Assembly: GCA_036645575.1 (NCBI GenBank) | Contig: JAVXNW010000002.1 | Span: 1-64,000 of the forward strand | Reading direction: 5' to 3' | From: JAVXNW01 sp036645575 | Lineage (GTDB): Bacteria; Bacillota; Clostridia; Christensenellales; Aristaeellaceae | Length of the DNA: 64,000 bases | Shown here: in pieces, positions 6,892 to 18,534 of the stretch | How the letters are laid out: the number at the start of each line of letters is the position of its first letter | Numbering within the stretch: the stretch's first letter is position 1 | Notes under the pieces: model-generated | What the model saw: only the letters and a program-made list of their open reading frames with translations | What the model was told of the DNA's origin: nothing | The model's database searches: none | Position numbers and translations under genes: made by a program

Positions 6892-8256
6892 CTATTCCTC
6901 CATTCGGTTCGCGTCGTCGTCCGCGCGCCTCTGGGTGTCGGCCGGCTCAATAAACGCGTCATTCATCCGGTTCACCACGTCGTCCATTGCGTGAAGCGCA
7001 CGCGCGGACAGTGCTTCGTAGCGCAGCTGTTTTTCTCTGATCCGCTTGTCCAGCTGCGCAAGTACCCCAAAGTTTGCGTTCATCGGCTGAAAGGAGCCCG
7101 TGCGCGTGCGCACATGGGTCTCCAGCGCGCCCATGATCGTCTGATTGCCAAAGTCAGGCTCAGCGTCCCCCCGCAGATGCCTGGCCAGCGAAAGCCCCGC
7201 CAGCAGCCCCGACGCGGCGGATTCGACATACCCCTCCACCCCGGTGAGCTGTCCGGCAAAGCGGATCAGCGGATTGTCCTTGAGTGCGTAGTTTCTGCCC
7301 AGCACGTCGGGACTATTCAGGTACGTATTCCGGTGCATGACGCCGTAGCGCACAAATTCCGCGTGTTCCAGCCCCGGAATCATCGAAAACACCCGCTTCT
7401 GCTCGCCCCACTTGAGCCGGGTCTGGAACCCGACCAGGTTGTACAGCGTGCCCTCCGCGTTGTCCTGACGCAACTGTACCACCGCGTAGGGCATTCGCCC
7501 CGTGTGTGGGTCGGTGAGGCCAATGGGCTTAAGCGGCCCATAGGCGAGCGTCTGTCGCCCGCGCGCGGCCAATATCTCAACCGCCAAACATCCCTCAAAC
7601 ACCAGCCGCTTTTCAAAGCCGTGCGGCTCGCTCATCTGCGCGCCGATCAGCGCGTTATAAAAGGCGCTGTACGTCCGTTCATCCATCGGGCAGTTGAGGT
7701 AGTCGTCTCCGTTTCCGTAGCGCGAGGCGCGAAACACCTTGTCCATGTCGAGCGACTCGCGCGTCACGATGGGCGCGGCCGCGTCGAAAAAGTGCAGTTG
7801 CGCGCAGTTGGGCAGCTGCGCGATCGACTCGGCCAGCGCGTCGTCCGTGAGCGGCCCGGTCGAAATGATCGCGGGCGCGTCCGGCATTTGGGTCACGACG
7901 CGCCGCTCAATGCGAATCAGCGGATGCCCTTCGATTTTTTCGGTCAAATTTCGCGAAAACGCGGCGCGATCGACCGCAAGCGCACCGCCCGCCGGCACGC
8001 GCGCCGCCCGCGCGCAGGAGAGCACGAGCGAGCCTAGCTTGTCCATCTCGGCCTTTAAAAGCCCCGACGCATTGGTCAGGTGCTCGGCCTTCAGCGAGTT
8101 TGAGCACACGAGTTCGCCAAAGCCCGGGTCCTTGTGGGCGGGCGAGTATTTATGGGGTTTCATTTCGATCAGGCGCACGGGGCATTGCCGCTGCGCCAGC
8201 TGCCATGCAGCTTCGCACCCGGCCAGCCCCGCGCCGACCACCGTTACCGTCTCCAT
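6892..8256 (-). CDS. trmFO: TrmFO tRNA (uracil-5-)-methyltransferase
   Basis: About 454 residues. A folate- and FAD-dependent enzyme that makes ribothymidine at U54 of tRNA. FAD-binding GAGLAGCEAA is near the N-terminus. The two family cysteines are visible in ELVCSNSLKAE (about C51) and FEGCLAVE (about C223). ATG 8256 is chosen because METVTVVGAG is the normal start and GAGGAAG lies upstream; the longer frame to 8310 would run into topA. It sits between topA and hslV, the usual Bacillota order, but the xerC-like gene often found between trmFO and hslV is missing. Confidence 0.96.
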   Translation of the reverse strand: METVTVVGAGLAGCEAAWQLAQRQCPVRLIEMKPHKYSPAHKDPGFGELVCSNSLKAEHLTNASGLLKAEMDKLGSLVLSCARAARVPAGGALAVDRAAFSRNLTEKIEGHPLIRIERRVVTQMPDAPAIISTGPLTDDALAESIAQLPNCAQLHFFDAAAPIVTRESLDMDKVFRASRYGNGDDYLNCPMDERTYSAFYNALIGAQMSEPHGFEKRLVFEGCLAVEILAARGRQTLAYGPLKPIGLTDPHTGRMPYAVVQLRQDNAEGTLYNLVGFQTRLKWGEQKRVFSMIPGLEHAEFVRYGVMHRNTYLNSPDVLGRNYALKDNPLIRFAGQLTGVEGYVESAASGLLAGLSLARHLRGDAEPDFGNQTIMGALETHVRTRTGSFQPMNANFGVLAQLDKRIREKQLRYEALSARALHAMDDVVNRMNDAFIEPADTQRRADDDANRMEE

Positions 8257-8261
8257 CTTCC

Positions 8262-10361
<2,100 letters not shown>

Positions 10362-10446
10362 AAAATCCTCCAGATTCTCGACTTCCATCCGGGTAAAGAG
10401 CTTGCGCAACGCATTCGGCGCTTCCGAATCGAGCGACCATCTCGCC

Positions 10447-11532
10447 CTACGCCCGGTACATTCTACCGGACGACTGTCTTATTATTCCCCGCAATTCAAG
10501 GATTGTCAAGTGCGAATTGAGTTTCGCTGGGTTAAAACCGGTCAGATTGACCAGTTCATCAAACGACAGCGCCTCAATTTTCAGCGGTTCGACGATCTTT
10601 TGCTCGTCCTCGTCCAGCGCTTCCATCGGCGCAGGGTCGTCTTTTTCGCCCGGCCGCTGGCCCCAGCCAAGGTTTTCCAAAATATCCCACGCGCCCCTGA
10701 CCGGCAGCGCGCCGTCAAAAATCAGCTGATTGGGCGCCTCGCTCAAAAGCGAGTAGATCGACCCGGGCACCGCAAAGACCTCGCGGCTCTGCTCCAAGGC
10801 GAAGTTCACCGTGATCATCGCGCCTGAATTTTTCTTTCCTTCAATCAGCAAGACGCCCCGGGACAAGCCGCTGATGATGCGGTTGCGCGCCGGGAAATTG
10901 GTCGCGTAGGGCGGCGTGCCAGGCGGATATTCGGACACGACCGAACAATCGTTTTCCAGCATGCGCGCCAGCAGCTTGTCGTTTTCGGGCGGATAGACGA
11001 CGTCCGCGCCGCAGCCCAGAACCGCGATCGTCTTCCCCTTGGCGTCCAGCGCGCCCTTGTGCGCGCAGCTGTCCGCGCCGCGCGCAAGGCCGGACACGAT
11101 CGTCACGCCCGCTTGCGCCAGGTCCCGCGAAATTTCCTCCGCCGCGCGCCGTCCGTCATGGCTCGCCCTGCGCGAGCCGACCACGCCCAGCATCTTTTCG
11201 TCGGAAAGTCCCAGACTCCCGCGCACAAACAGCGTCGCCGGCGGATCGTAGATCGTGGTGAGCGCCGACGGGTAGTGCCCGCTCAAGCGCGTGACCGCGC
11301 ACATGTTGAGCTTTTCAAGGGTGGCAAAGAGCGCGTAAAAATTTTGCGTCGTGCGCGCCTCGCGAAGCGACTCCGCCTGCTTGTCGGGCAGCATCTGCGC
11401 CGCGTCCGCGCTGTTGTCCCACACCGCCCGCGCGTCGCCAAACCGCTCGATCAGCTGATAAAAGCGCTTGGGCGCCGCGCCCAGCGCCGCGGACAGCCAA
11501 ATCCAATACTGCTCCATCTGATCGTATTCCAT
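10447..11532 (-). CDS. dprA: DprA DNA-processing protein
   Basis: About 361 residues. DprA loads RecA onto incoming single-stranded DNA during transformation. The Rossmann-like core shows SGLARGADSCAHKGAL and VLGCGADVVYPPEN, with an N-terminal SAM-like helical part and a C-terminal winged-helix domain (FDELVNLTGFNPAKLNSHL region). Start 11532 has GGGAGG eight bases upstream; 11550 does not. It follows comM by 45 bases and precedes topA by about 85. DprA alone does not prove competence, but ComM is adjacent. Confidence 0.95.
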   Translation of the reverse strand: MEYDQMEQYWIWLSAALGAAPKRFYQLIERFGDARAVWDNSADAAQMLPDKQAESLREARTTQNFYALFATLEKLNMCAVTRLSGHYPSALTTIYDPPATLFVRGSLGLSDEKMLGVVGSRRASHDGRRAAEEISRDLAQAGVTIVSGLARGADSCAHKGALDAKGKTIAVLGCGADVVYPPENDKLLARMLENDCSVVSEYPPGTPPYATNFPARNRIISGLSRGVLLIEGKKNSGAMITVNFALEQSREVFAVPGSIYSLLSEAPNQLIFDGALPVRGAWDILENLGWGQRPGEKDDPAPMEALDEDEQKIVEPLKIEALSFDELVNLTGFNPAKLNSHLTILELRGIIRQSSGRMYRA

Positions 11533-11577
11533 CTGCCGCGCCTCCCGCACTCAATCCTATTTCCGTGTCCTCCGTTC

Positions 11578-13107
11578 TCAATACCAATACTTGTTGTCCG
11601 CCGAACGGTACTGCACGGCCTCCGCGATATGCTCCGCACTGATCTGCTCGCACGCGGCCAGATCGGCAATGGTGCGCGCGACCTTGACCACGCGGGCATA
11701 GGCGCGGTTGGACAGGCGCATCTGCTCGCTGGCGAGCTTGACGAGCGCCTTGGCATCCGCGGTCATCGGGCAAAAGTGATCGAGCGTGCGCGCGTCCAAT
11801 CGCGCGTTGCAGCTGATTCCCTGCCCCGCGTAGCGCGCCCGCTGAATGCCGCGCGCGCTTTCGACGCGCGCGCGCACTTTTTCGGACGGCTCCTCCAGTT
11901 GGTGATCCGCAAGGCGCTCGACCGGGATGCTCTCGACCTCGATGTGCATGTCGATCCGGTCGAGCAGCGGCCCCGAAATGCGGTTCAGATACCGCTGAAT
12001 CTGGCTGGGCGTGCACCGGCATTCCCGGGTGCGCGAGCCGAAATTCCCGCACGGGCAGGGGTTCATCGAGCACACCAGCATGAACTGGCACGGGTAGGCG
12101 GACTGCGCGCCCACGCGCGTCACCGTCACGGTGCCGTCCTCCATCGGCTGGCGCAGCGCCTCCAGTACGTCCCGCCGATACTCGGGCAATTCATCCAAAA
12201 ACAGCACGCCGTTGTGGGCTTTGGAGATCTCGCCCGGCAGCGCGCCCGCGCCGCCGCCCGTCATCGCCACCGCGCTCGCGGTGTGGTGGGGCGAGCGGAA
12301 CGGCCGCTCGGTCAGCAGCCCGCTCTCGGGCACCTGCCCCGCGCAGGAGTGTATGCGCGTGACCTCGAGCGCCTCTTCAAAGGTCATGTCGGGCAAAATC
12401 GTGGGCATGCACCGCGCGAGCAGCGTCTTTCCGGAGCCCGGCCCGCCCACCATCAGCACATTGTGCCCGCCGCTCGCCGCGATCTCAAGGGCGCGCTTGG
12501 CGCCGCGTTGCCCCTTGACGAAGGCGAAATCCGCCTGATAGATCCGCTCGCCCAGCAGGCACTCGTAGGTCACCGGCGCAATGGGCACAATCGGCTTTTC
12601 TTTGAGCAGATGCGCGACCACCTGGCGCAGGTGGGTGGCTGGCAAGAGCGAAATGCCGTCCACGCACATGATCTCCGCGCGGTTTTCCTCGGGCAAAATG
12701 AGCTTTTGAACGCCCAGCGCCCGAAGCGATATCGCCATCGGCAGCACCCCGCGCACCGACCTAAGCGTTCCGTCAAGCGACAGTTCGCCCACCAGCGCCA
12801 CATCTGAAAGCGCGGCGAGCGGGATCTTTCCCGTCGCCGCAAGCACGCCCACCGCAATGGGCAGGTCGAAAAACGGACCCTCTTTTTTCTGGTCGGCCGG
12901 GGCCAAGTTGACCGTCAGGCGGTCGTCCGGAAAGTGAAACCCAGTGTTTTTCAGCGCGGCGCGCACGCGTTCGCGCGACTCCTTGACCGCCGCGTCGGGC
13001 AGCCCCACCACGTCAAAGACCGGCATCCCGGTCGCCAGATTGACCTCCACGCGCACCCGGTATCCGTCTATGCCGCTGAGCGCACAGCTGTGAACGGTCG
13101 CAAGCAT
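11578..13107 (-). CDS. comM: ComM/YifB-family AAA+ ATPase
   Basis: 509 residues. A magnesium-chelatase-like AAA+ protein. In naturally competent bacteria ComM is a hexameric branch-migration helicase that extends heteroduplex during transformation. An N-terminal Lon-protease-like ChlI domain (about 1-170) is followed by Walker A GGPGSGKTLLA, Walker B LFLDELPEY and a C-terminal Mg-chelatase domain. Its position directly upstream of dprA supports a recombination role. The 190 bases upstream (13108-13301) hold no gene I can support, only a directly repeated CAGTCGCCCCGC. Confidence 0.94.
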   Translation of the reverse strand: MLATVHSCALSGIDGYRVRVEVNLATGMPVFDVVGLPDAAVKESRERVRAALKNTGFHFPDDRLTVNLAPADQKKEGPFFDLPIAVGVLAATGKIPLAALSDVALVGELSLDGTLRSVRGVLPMAISLRALGVQKLILPEENRAEIMCVDGISLLPATHLRQVVAHLLKEKPIVPIAPVTYECLLGERIYQADFAFVKGQRGAKRALEIAASGGHNVLMVGGPGSGKTLLARCMPTILPDMTFEEALEVTRIHSCAGQVPESGLLTERPFRSPHHTASAVAMTGGGAGALPGEISKAHNGVLFLDELPEYRRDVLEALRQPMEDGTVTVTRVGAQSAYPCQFMLVCSMNPCPCGNFGSRTRECRCTPSQIQRYLNRISGPLLDRIDMHIEVESIPVERLADHQLEEPSEKVRARVESARGIQRARYAGQGISCNARLDARTLDHFCPMTADAKALVKLASEQMRLSNRAYARVVKVARTIADLAACEQISAEHIAEAVQYRSADNKYWY

Positions 13108-13301
13108 CGAATGCCTCCCTCCCGCGCAGGCGCCTGACTTGGCGCGTCCGCCGCCTGCGCGTTCGTTTCTCCTCCGTGTCCCTTCTCCCTTGCCCGGGGG
13201 CCTTGCCCCAAGGCAGTCGCCCCGCGCCCCTTTCGCGTCAGTCGCCCCGCAAGCCGCCCTTTTCTTTCGATTCCAAGCCCTTCGCGAAATTCAGCGGTGC
13301 C

Positions 13302-16300
13302 CTAATAGTTGTACCAGTTGAACCACCTGAGGTACTTTACGTATTCGCGCGGCGCGGGAAGCCCGCTCATCAGCGGATAAAACGCGATAAACAGGAACGC
13401 CGCCGCGCCCACAAAGATGCCCGCCGACAGCTTGTAGGCGTAGGGACTGCGCTTTCGCACCACCTCAAATACCGCGACAAGCGCCAGAATGATAAACGGC
13501 ACGCACGCAAAATAGTGGTAGATGAACGTGCTGCGCGGCACCAGTATCCACGGCACATACTCGGCCAGGTACCCAATCACGATGAACAGGTACCGCCGAT
13601 CGCCCCGGCACTTGGTCGCGAGTTTCCACATCACATAGAGGATGGCGATCAGCCCGCCCCACCAAACGACGGGGTTCCCCATGCAGGAGATCGAGGACAC
13701 CCTGTCGGGCGACAGGTATTCGCTGCCGGAGTAGAACCACATGGGTTTTACGATCAGCGGCCACTGATACCACGGCGACTCGAAGGCGTGCGTGTTCCAG
13801 CTGATGGACGCGTGGTAATCGAGCATCGCCCGCTGCGTCTGCCACACGCCCGCAAGCGACAGCCCGCCATCGGGCCGCAGTTGCCAGTAGTAGGAGAAAT
13901 AGTAGATGAGTAGCGGGATCGCGACAAAGAACACGAGGCAGAACGCAAGGGTCAAAAGCGTGCTTTTCCAGAATGTCTTGATCGCGCGCTGCGCCAGGCG
14001 GCGCTGATCGACGTCGAGCGTGCGCAGGTTCGCCTTGGCGTAGCGGTACTCCCTAAAGCGCTGGTACAGCGTGAAAAAGAAGATGAGCGCAAGCCCGACC
14101 GCCCCATAGATGCCGGTCCACTTAGACGCAATCGCAAGCCCCATCGCCACGCCCGACAGCCCCAGCGGAATGAGCGTTTTCGACAATTTTGTGTGGTAAA
14201 AGCTCATGAGCGCGTACCGGATCATAAACAGGTACATCAGCATGATGAAGAACACCGCGAACACGTCGATCGTGGCGATCCGCGTCAGCGTAAAGTGCAT
14301 CGAGTCAAGCGCCAACAGCGCCGCGCCAATCAGCGCAAGCGACGAACGCTTAAACAGCTGCTTTCCCAGCAGGTACATGAGCGGCACCATCAGCACCCCG
14401 AACAGCGCGCCCATAAAGCGCCAGCCGAACGGCGTCATGCCAAATAGGTCGATGCCCAGCATGATCAGCACCTTGCCAAGCGGCGGGTGCGTGTACTCAA
14501 GCGCGTGCAGGCCGTTTTGGTGCTCGTAGGCGGTGCGGGCATGGTAGATCTCGTCAAAGTACATGCCGGTCAAGTAAGAGGGATGCGCGGGCGCGGTGTA
14601 CTGCTCGTCGATCAGCGCCTTGGGGTCATACGCGCGATCCGCGCGCCCGCCCAAGTCGTACACCGAGGAAACGGGCAGCGGCTTTCCCTCCGCGTCAAGG
14701 AAGGCGACTTCGTTGATGAGCAGCCCCGCGCTCTCGCTCGTCAGGCGCACATAGCGCGCGCGCTGCGCGTAGTCCTCGTCCGTCAGCCGGTAGTACGCGC
14801 CGTTTTCGTCCTGCTCGCCGGGGAAGTAGACCATCCACTTGTATATCTGTCCCGCGTCGTACTCCGCGTAATGCGCCTCGGACCAGACCTCCCCGTCCTG
14901 CGACAATTGCACCATGAAGGTGGACGAGCAGATGCCGCCAAAGTAGGTCATCCGAAAATCCTGAATCTCGCCCAAGTCAAAGGTGACCTGCTCGCCCGCG
15001 GCGGTCGACTGCCACTGCGTCTTGGGCGCGTTAAGCGAACCCAGATTCGTAAAGGCGACCACCGCGTAGAGGAGCGTAAGGGTGATCATGAAAAACCAGT
15101 CCTTGCGCTTGAGGCTCAGGCGCGCGTCGCGGACCCTTAGCAGGCTGTCCGCCACGGCGCCCTGCCGCTTCTCCGCCTCCTGCGCCTTCACCACGATCGG
15201 CTTGTACACGCGCGTCACGCTGACCACGCGCCCCGCCACGCACATCTCCCACGCCGTCCACGCCATAAACGAGGCGCTCAGCACGTTAATCAGCGCGATT
15301 CCCGCGTTGATCGCGCCGTTTGCGTCCACCAAGTGCTCGTTTAGCAGCACCAGCCCCGCGTTGGTAAACTGGGTAAAGGACAGCAGGATAAAGGCAAAGA
15401 GCAACCGCATGTCCCGGTCAAACGCGTAGGCGAGCAGGAGCAGCAGGAGCGCCGGGAACAGATACCTTTCGTGCATCATCGGCCCCAGCGCAAACACCAG
15501 CGTCAAAAGCGTCGCGCACACCACGAAGATCTTTCCGCGATCCTTGGCCTTTACGTAGAGGAACGCGCAATAGGCATAGCTGGCCGCCAGCATGATCCAC
15601 GAGAAGATCGCGGTGCTGGGCGTGGCGCTCATCTCCATCCAGTTCATGCCCAGCAGCGCGTACAGGTTGCAGGCGTTGACCGTCATGTGCCCGTAGGAGC
15701 CCATCGCCCCGCCGTATTGCCCGATGAGCCACGCGACCGGCCGCAAAAATCCCGGCACGCCAAACTTCACCTGTTGCCCAAATACCTGAAGGCTAGCGGT
15801 CTCAGGCAGGAGCGCCTCCGGCAAATTCACCATGAACGGCAGCGCGATCAGCAGCATGAGCGCAAGCCCCGCCGCAACCGCGCCCAGAAGCTTGAGCGCC
15901 ATTTGCCACTTGCGCTCGCTCTCAATCACCTCGACCACCAGCATCACAAGCCCCAGCGGCGCCAGCATCAGCGCTTGCGGCTTCACCAGCACCGCTGCGC
16001 AAAAGACAGGCAGCGAGATGAACCAGCGCCCCTGCGCCGCCGCCAGCATCGACACCGCGACAAGCGCGGCCAGCACCGCGTCCACCTGCCCCCACGCCGC
16101 GGAATTGAGGATCGCCGCCGGGTTAAAGGCAAACATCAGCGCAAGGAGCGCGGCGACCGATTCGCCCAGGCGCGTCTTCGCGGCGCGGTAGACGACCAGC
16201 GCGCAGAAAATATCCGTGCATATGGGCACCATTTTGATCACGAGCCACGCGCCGCCCCCGTCAAGCGGCAACCCAAATAGGCGAATCACCCATCCGGCCA

Positions 16301-17249
16301 GACCCAGCACGTACATGTAGCCCGGCGGGTAATCGCAAAAGACATCCGGCGTGTAAAAGCGGCTCGGCCCCCCGTCGGCCATCCGCGCCGCCCACGCGGT
16401 AAAGCAGTTCATGTCGGTTTCGTACCCGCGCACCATGAGCGCAATCACCACGCGCACGCCTAGCGCGACCGCGCAGCCGATCAGCAAGGCCTTCACCGGG
16501 CCGCCCTGGCGATTGGTAAGCTTGTCGCGCGAGGCCCTGAGCATCATGATGAGGCAGACCAGGGCATACGCAAGTCCCACGATCATCAAAATGAGTTCGC
16601 CCGATACCGGCATACCCGCGTCCGCGTCCTCCTGCGCGTCCACCCCCTCCCCCTCGTCCGAGGGCGGCACGGCGCTTAGGCTGTAGGTCTGTGCGCCCAC
16701 GGGCACCTGATCGACCGTCACCATCTCAAAGTCGTCAAACCACGCGCGCCCGATATTGAGCGATCCGTACCCGCCCACGCGCGCCATCACGGTGACCTCC
16801 GTCTGCTCAGGCCCCGTTCGCCCATACAGCGTGGCCTTCACAAACGCGCCGCCCGTATCGTACAGGTTCTCGCATGTCACAAACGTGTCCTTGATCGACA
16901 AGTTCGCGCCCACTTCGTCTTCCGAACAGCCCTCGGCGCGAATCATGCAGCTGATGCGGTAGATCGTGTCCGGCTCGACCGCCACGCGCTGCTCAAAGCG
17001 CGCGTCGTTCTCGCCCAAGTTGTCCACGTACAGGCTGTAGCCGCTTCCATAGACGTTTCTTCGAACGCCCAGATCGGACACGCCCGCGTCGTAATGCCAC
17101 ATCTCGCGCGTCCAGCCCTCGGGCTGCTCGTTCGAAGTCACCTGCTCAATTTCGGGGTTCAACAGCAAATTTTGTTCAGCAAAGGCGGCCTGGCCGGTAA
17201 ACAGCCAGACCAGCAGCGCAAGCGCCAACCATCTTTTCATAAGTTTCAT
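13302..17249 (-). CDS. Giant double GT-C membrane glycosyltransferase (PMT fusion)
   Basis: About 1315 residues. Order: signal peptide; extracytoplasmic jelly-roll-like domain similar to CBM4/9 (about 25-200); a first polytopic GT-C unit with DYPPGYMYVL and NSAAWGQVDAV (about 225-700); a second extracytoplasmic domain resembling an F5/8-type C module (about 730-860); then a bacterial protein O-mannosyltransferase (PMT) unit with YFDEIYHARTAYE and YTHPPLGK and a PMT C-terminal four-helix part. PMTs move mannose from a polyprenyl phosphate carrier to secreted proteins. Usual bacterial PMTs are about 500-700 residues, so this is a fusion of two transferases. Start 17249 (MKLMKRW) is chosen for the signal peptide; the Shine-Dalgarno is weak and 17240 is possible. 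It sits between yraN and comM, which are often close neighbours. Confidence 0.85.
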   Translation of the reverse strand: MKLMKRWLALALLVWLFTGQAAFAEQNLLLNPEIEQVTSNEQPEGWTREMWHYDAGVSDLGVRRNVYGSGYSLYVDNLGENDARFEQRVAVEPDTIYRISCMIRAEGCSEDEVGANLSIKDTFVTCENLYDTGGAFVKATLYGRTGPEQTEVTVMARVGGYGSLNIGRAWFDDFEMVTVDQVPVGAQTYSLSAVPPSDEGEGVDAQEDADAGMPVSGELILMIVGLAYALVCLIMMLRASRDKLTNRQGGPVKALLIGCAVALGVRVVIALMVRGYETDMNCFTAWAARMADGGPSRFYTPDVFCDYPPGYMYVLGLAGWVIRLFGLPLDGGGAWLVIKMVPICTDIFCALVVYRAAKTRLGESVAALLALMFAFNPAAILNSAAWGQVDAVLAALVAVSMLAAAQGRWFISLPVFCAAVLVKPQALMLAPLGLVMLVVEVIESERKWQMALKLLGAVAAGLALMLLIALPFMVNLPEALLPETASLQVFGQQVKFGVPGFLRPVAWLIGQYGGAMGSYGHMTVNACNLYALLGMNWMEMSATPSTAIFSWIMLAASYAYCAFLYVKAKDRGKIFVVCATLLTLVFALGPMMHERYLFPALLLLLLAYAFDRDMRLLFAFILLSFTQFTNAGLVLLNEHLVDANGAINAGIALINVLSASFMAWTAWEMCVAGRVVSVTRVYKPIVVKAQEAEKRQGAVADSLLRVRDARLSLKRKDWFFMITLTLLYAVVAFTNLGSLNAPKTQWQSTAAGEQVTFDLGEIQDFRMTYFGGICSSTFMVQLSQDGEVWSEAHYAEYDAGQIYKWMVYFPGEQDENGAYYRLTDEDYAQRARYVRLTSESAGLLINEVAFLDAEGKPLPVSSVYDLGGRADRAYDPKALIDEQYTAPAHPSYLTGMYFDEIYHARTAYEHQNGLHALEYTHPPLGKVLIMLGIDLFGMTPFGWRFMGALFGVLMVPLMYLLGKQLFKRSSLALIGAALLALDSMHFTLTRIATIDVFAVFFIMLMYLFMIRYALMSFYHTKLSKTLIPLGLSGVAMGLAIASKWTGIYGAVGLALIFFFTLYQRFREYRYAKANLRTLDVDQRRLAQRAIKTFWKSTLLTLAFCLVFFVAIPLLIYYFSYYWQLRPDGGLSLAGVWQTQRAMLDYHASISWNTHAFESPWYQWPLIVKPMWFYSGSEYLSPDRVSSISCMGNPVVWWGGLIAILYVMWKLATKCRGDRRYLFIVIGYLAEYVPWILVPRSTFIYHYFACVPFIILALVAVFEVVRKRSPYAYKLSAGIFVGAAAFLFIAFYPLMSGLPAPREYVKYLRWFNWYNY

Positions 17250-17475
17250 ATACACCAACCTGTAAAGAACGTTTCTAATGTTAACTTCCACATGCACAGT
17301 GAAAATTCCTTCTATTATTTTGCCGGAATGCGCAAAAGATTATCGCGCCCGCCGCTCGCATGCGGGATAGCGCCCGCGCCCCTTGCGCAAACGCGGCCGC
17401 GCCATCGCCCTTGTTTGCGCATGGCGGCGCTTTCGCGCGGCGTGGATCGCTTAGTTTGCCTCAATCCGCTCAAAA

Positions 17476-17865
17476 TTATCGCTTGGGCGGGTAAAACGCG
17501 CCCGGGATCAGGCGAACGCCCTCATCCGTCACCTCGCACACGTCAAAGCGCACCTTGCGCTCAAGGCCGCCGTGTTCCTTGAGGTAATGCGCGGCGGCAT
17601 AGCCGATGTGGCGCTGCTTTAGGGCGTCCACCGCCTCGGCGGGCGCGCCGTAGATATCCGAACCGCGCCGCTTGACCTCGACAAAGCACAAATACCCGTC
17701 CATCTCTGCGATCAGGTCGATCTCGCCCTCCGCCACGCGGTAGTTTTGGGCTAAAATTTTGGCGCCGAGCGACTTCAGATGGCGCGCGGCCATGCGTTCG
17801 CCCTCGGCGCCATAGATTCGATTGCCGGGCTTTCCGCTGCGCGGCGCGCGCCCAAACAGGCTCAC
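17476..17865 (-). CDS. yraN: YraN/UPF0102 endonuclease-like protein
   Basis: About 129 residues. A PD-(D/E)xK-fold family with unresolved function; the conserved pattern EGEIDLIAEMDGYLCFVEVKRR is present. The start is taken as GTG at 17865, which overlaps the rnhB stop (GTGA), giving VSLFGRAP...GNRIYGAEGERMAARHL. A much longer frame continues upstream only because it is open opposite rnhB. Order rplS-rbgA-rnhB-yraN is conserved in Bacillota. The region 17250-17475 upstream of the giant transferase carries no credible gene. Confidence 0.88.
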   Translation of the reverse strand: MSLFGRAPRSGKPGNRIYGAEGERMAARHLKSLGAKILAQNYRVAEGEIDLIAEMDGYLCFVEVKRRGSDIYGAPAEAVDALKQRHIGYAAAHYLKEHGGLERKVRFDVCEVTDEGVRLIPGAFYPPKR

Positions 17866-18491
17866 AGCCCCGGCGGGCAGAAATGCCCGATGAAGCTGCG
17901 GCGATGTTCCGGGCAGGGGCCATAGCGCTTGAGCGCCGAAATGTGCTCCTGCGTGCCATAGCCCTTGTTGCGGCAAAAGCCATACATGGGGTACTTTTCG
18001 TCCAATTCGACCATCCACCGGTCGCGCACCACCTTGGCAACGACCGATGCGGCGGCGATCATGTAGCTGATCGCGTCTCCATGCACGAGGATTCGCGCAT
18101 CCCCCGGCAGCGCAAGCCCCGCCACCGCGTCGACCAAAAACACGCGCCCCTCGGCCTCCCGCGCGCACTTGGCCATGCACAGCTTTGTCGCCTGCAGGAT
18201 GTTGACCTGGTCGATGTCGCGCGCCTCGAGCCGCGCCAAGCACACGTACTCGGCCGCCTCGATCAAGCGATCGTAGAGCGCCTCGCGCCGCTTCTCCGAA
18301 AGCTTTTTGGAGTCGTCCACGCCCGGCACCAAGCGCTCCTTGGCAATGGATATGCAGCAGGTGACGACCGGCCCCGCGAGCGGGCCGCGCCCCACTTCGT
18401 CAATCCCCGCCACCCTTTGCCCTTCTTCCCACAAGCCGCGCTCGATCTCGGTCATTCGAACCAGCTTGGCCTCGTCTGTCTCTCTGGCCAT
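17862..18491 (-). CDS. rnhB: Ribonuclease HII
   Basis: 209 residues. Removes ribonucleotides from RNA-DNA hybrids. The RNase HII signature GIDEVGRGPLAGPV carries the DE pair; further acidic residues follow in LVDAV and in the ASVVAKVVRDRWM segment. ATG 18491 is set by GGGAGG just upstream. It begins 43 bases after the rbgA stop and overlaps yraN. Confidence 0.95.
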   Translation of the reverse strand: MARETDEAKLVRMTEIERGLWEEGQRVAGIDEVGRGPLAGPVVTCCISIAKERLVPGVDDSKKLSEKRREALYDRLIEAAEYVCLARLEARDIDQVNILQATKLCMAKCAREAEGRVFLVDAVAGLALPGDARILVHGDAISYMIAAASVVAKVVRDRWMVELDEKYPMYGFCRNKGYGTQEHISALKRYGPCPEHRRSFIGHFCPPGL

Positions 18492-18534
18492 ACGTCCTCC
18501 CGCGCGCAATGTCCCCACCGCGCGCCCCGCTTGA

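Noticed and set aside
17866..18243. N-terminal extension of the YraN frame
   Set aside because: The extra residues are rnhB read in another frame; the YraN family start matches GTG 17865.
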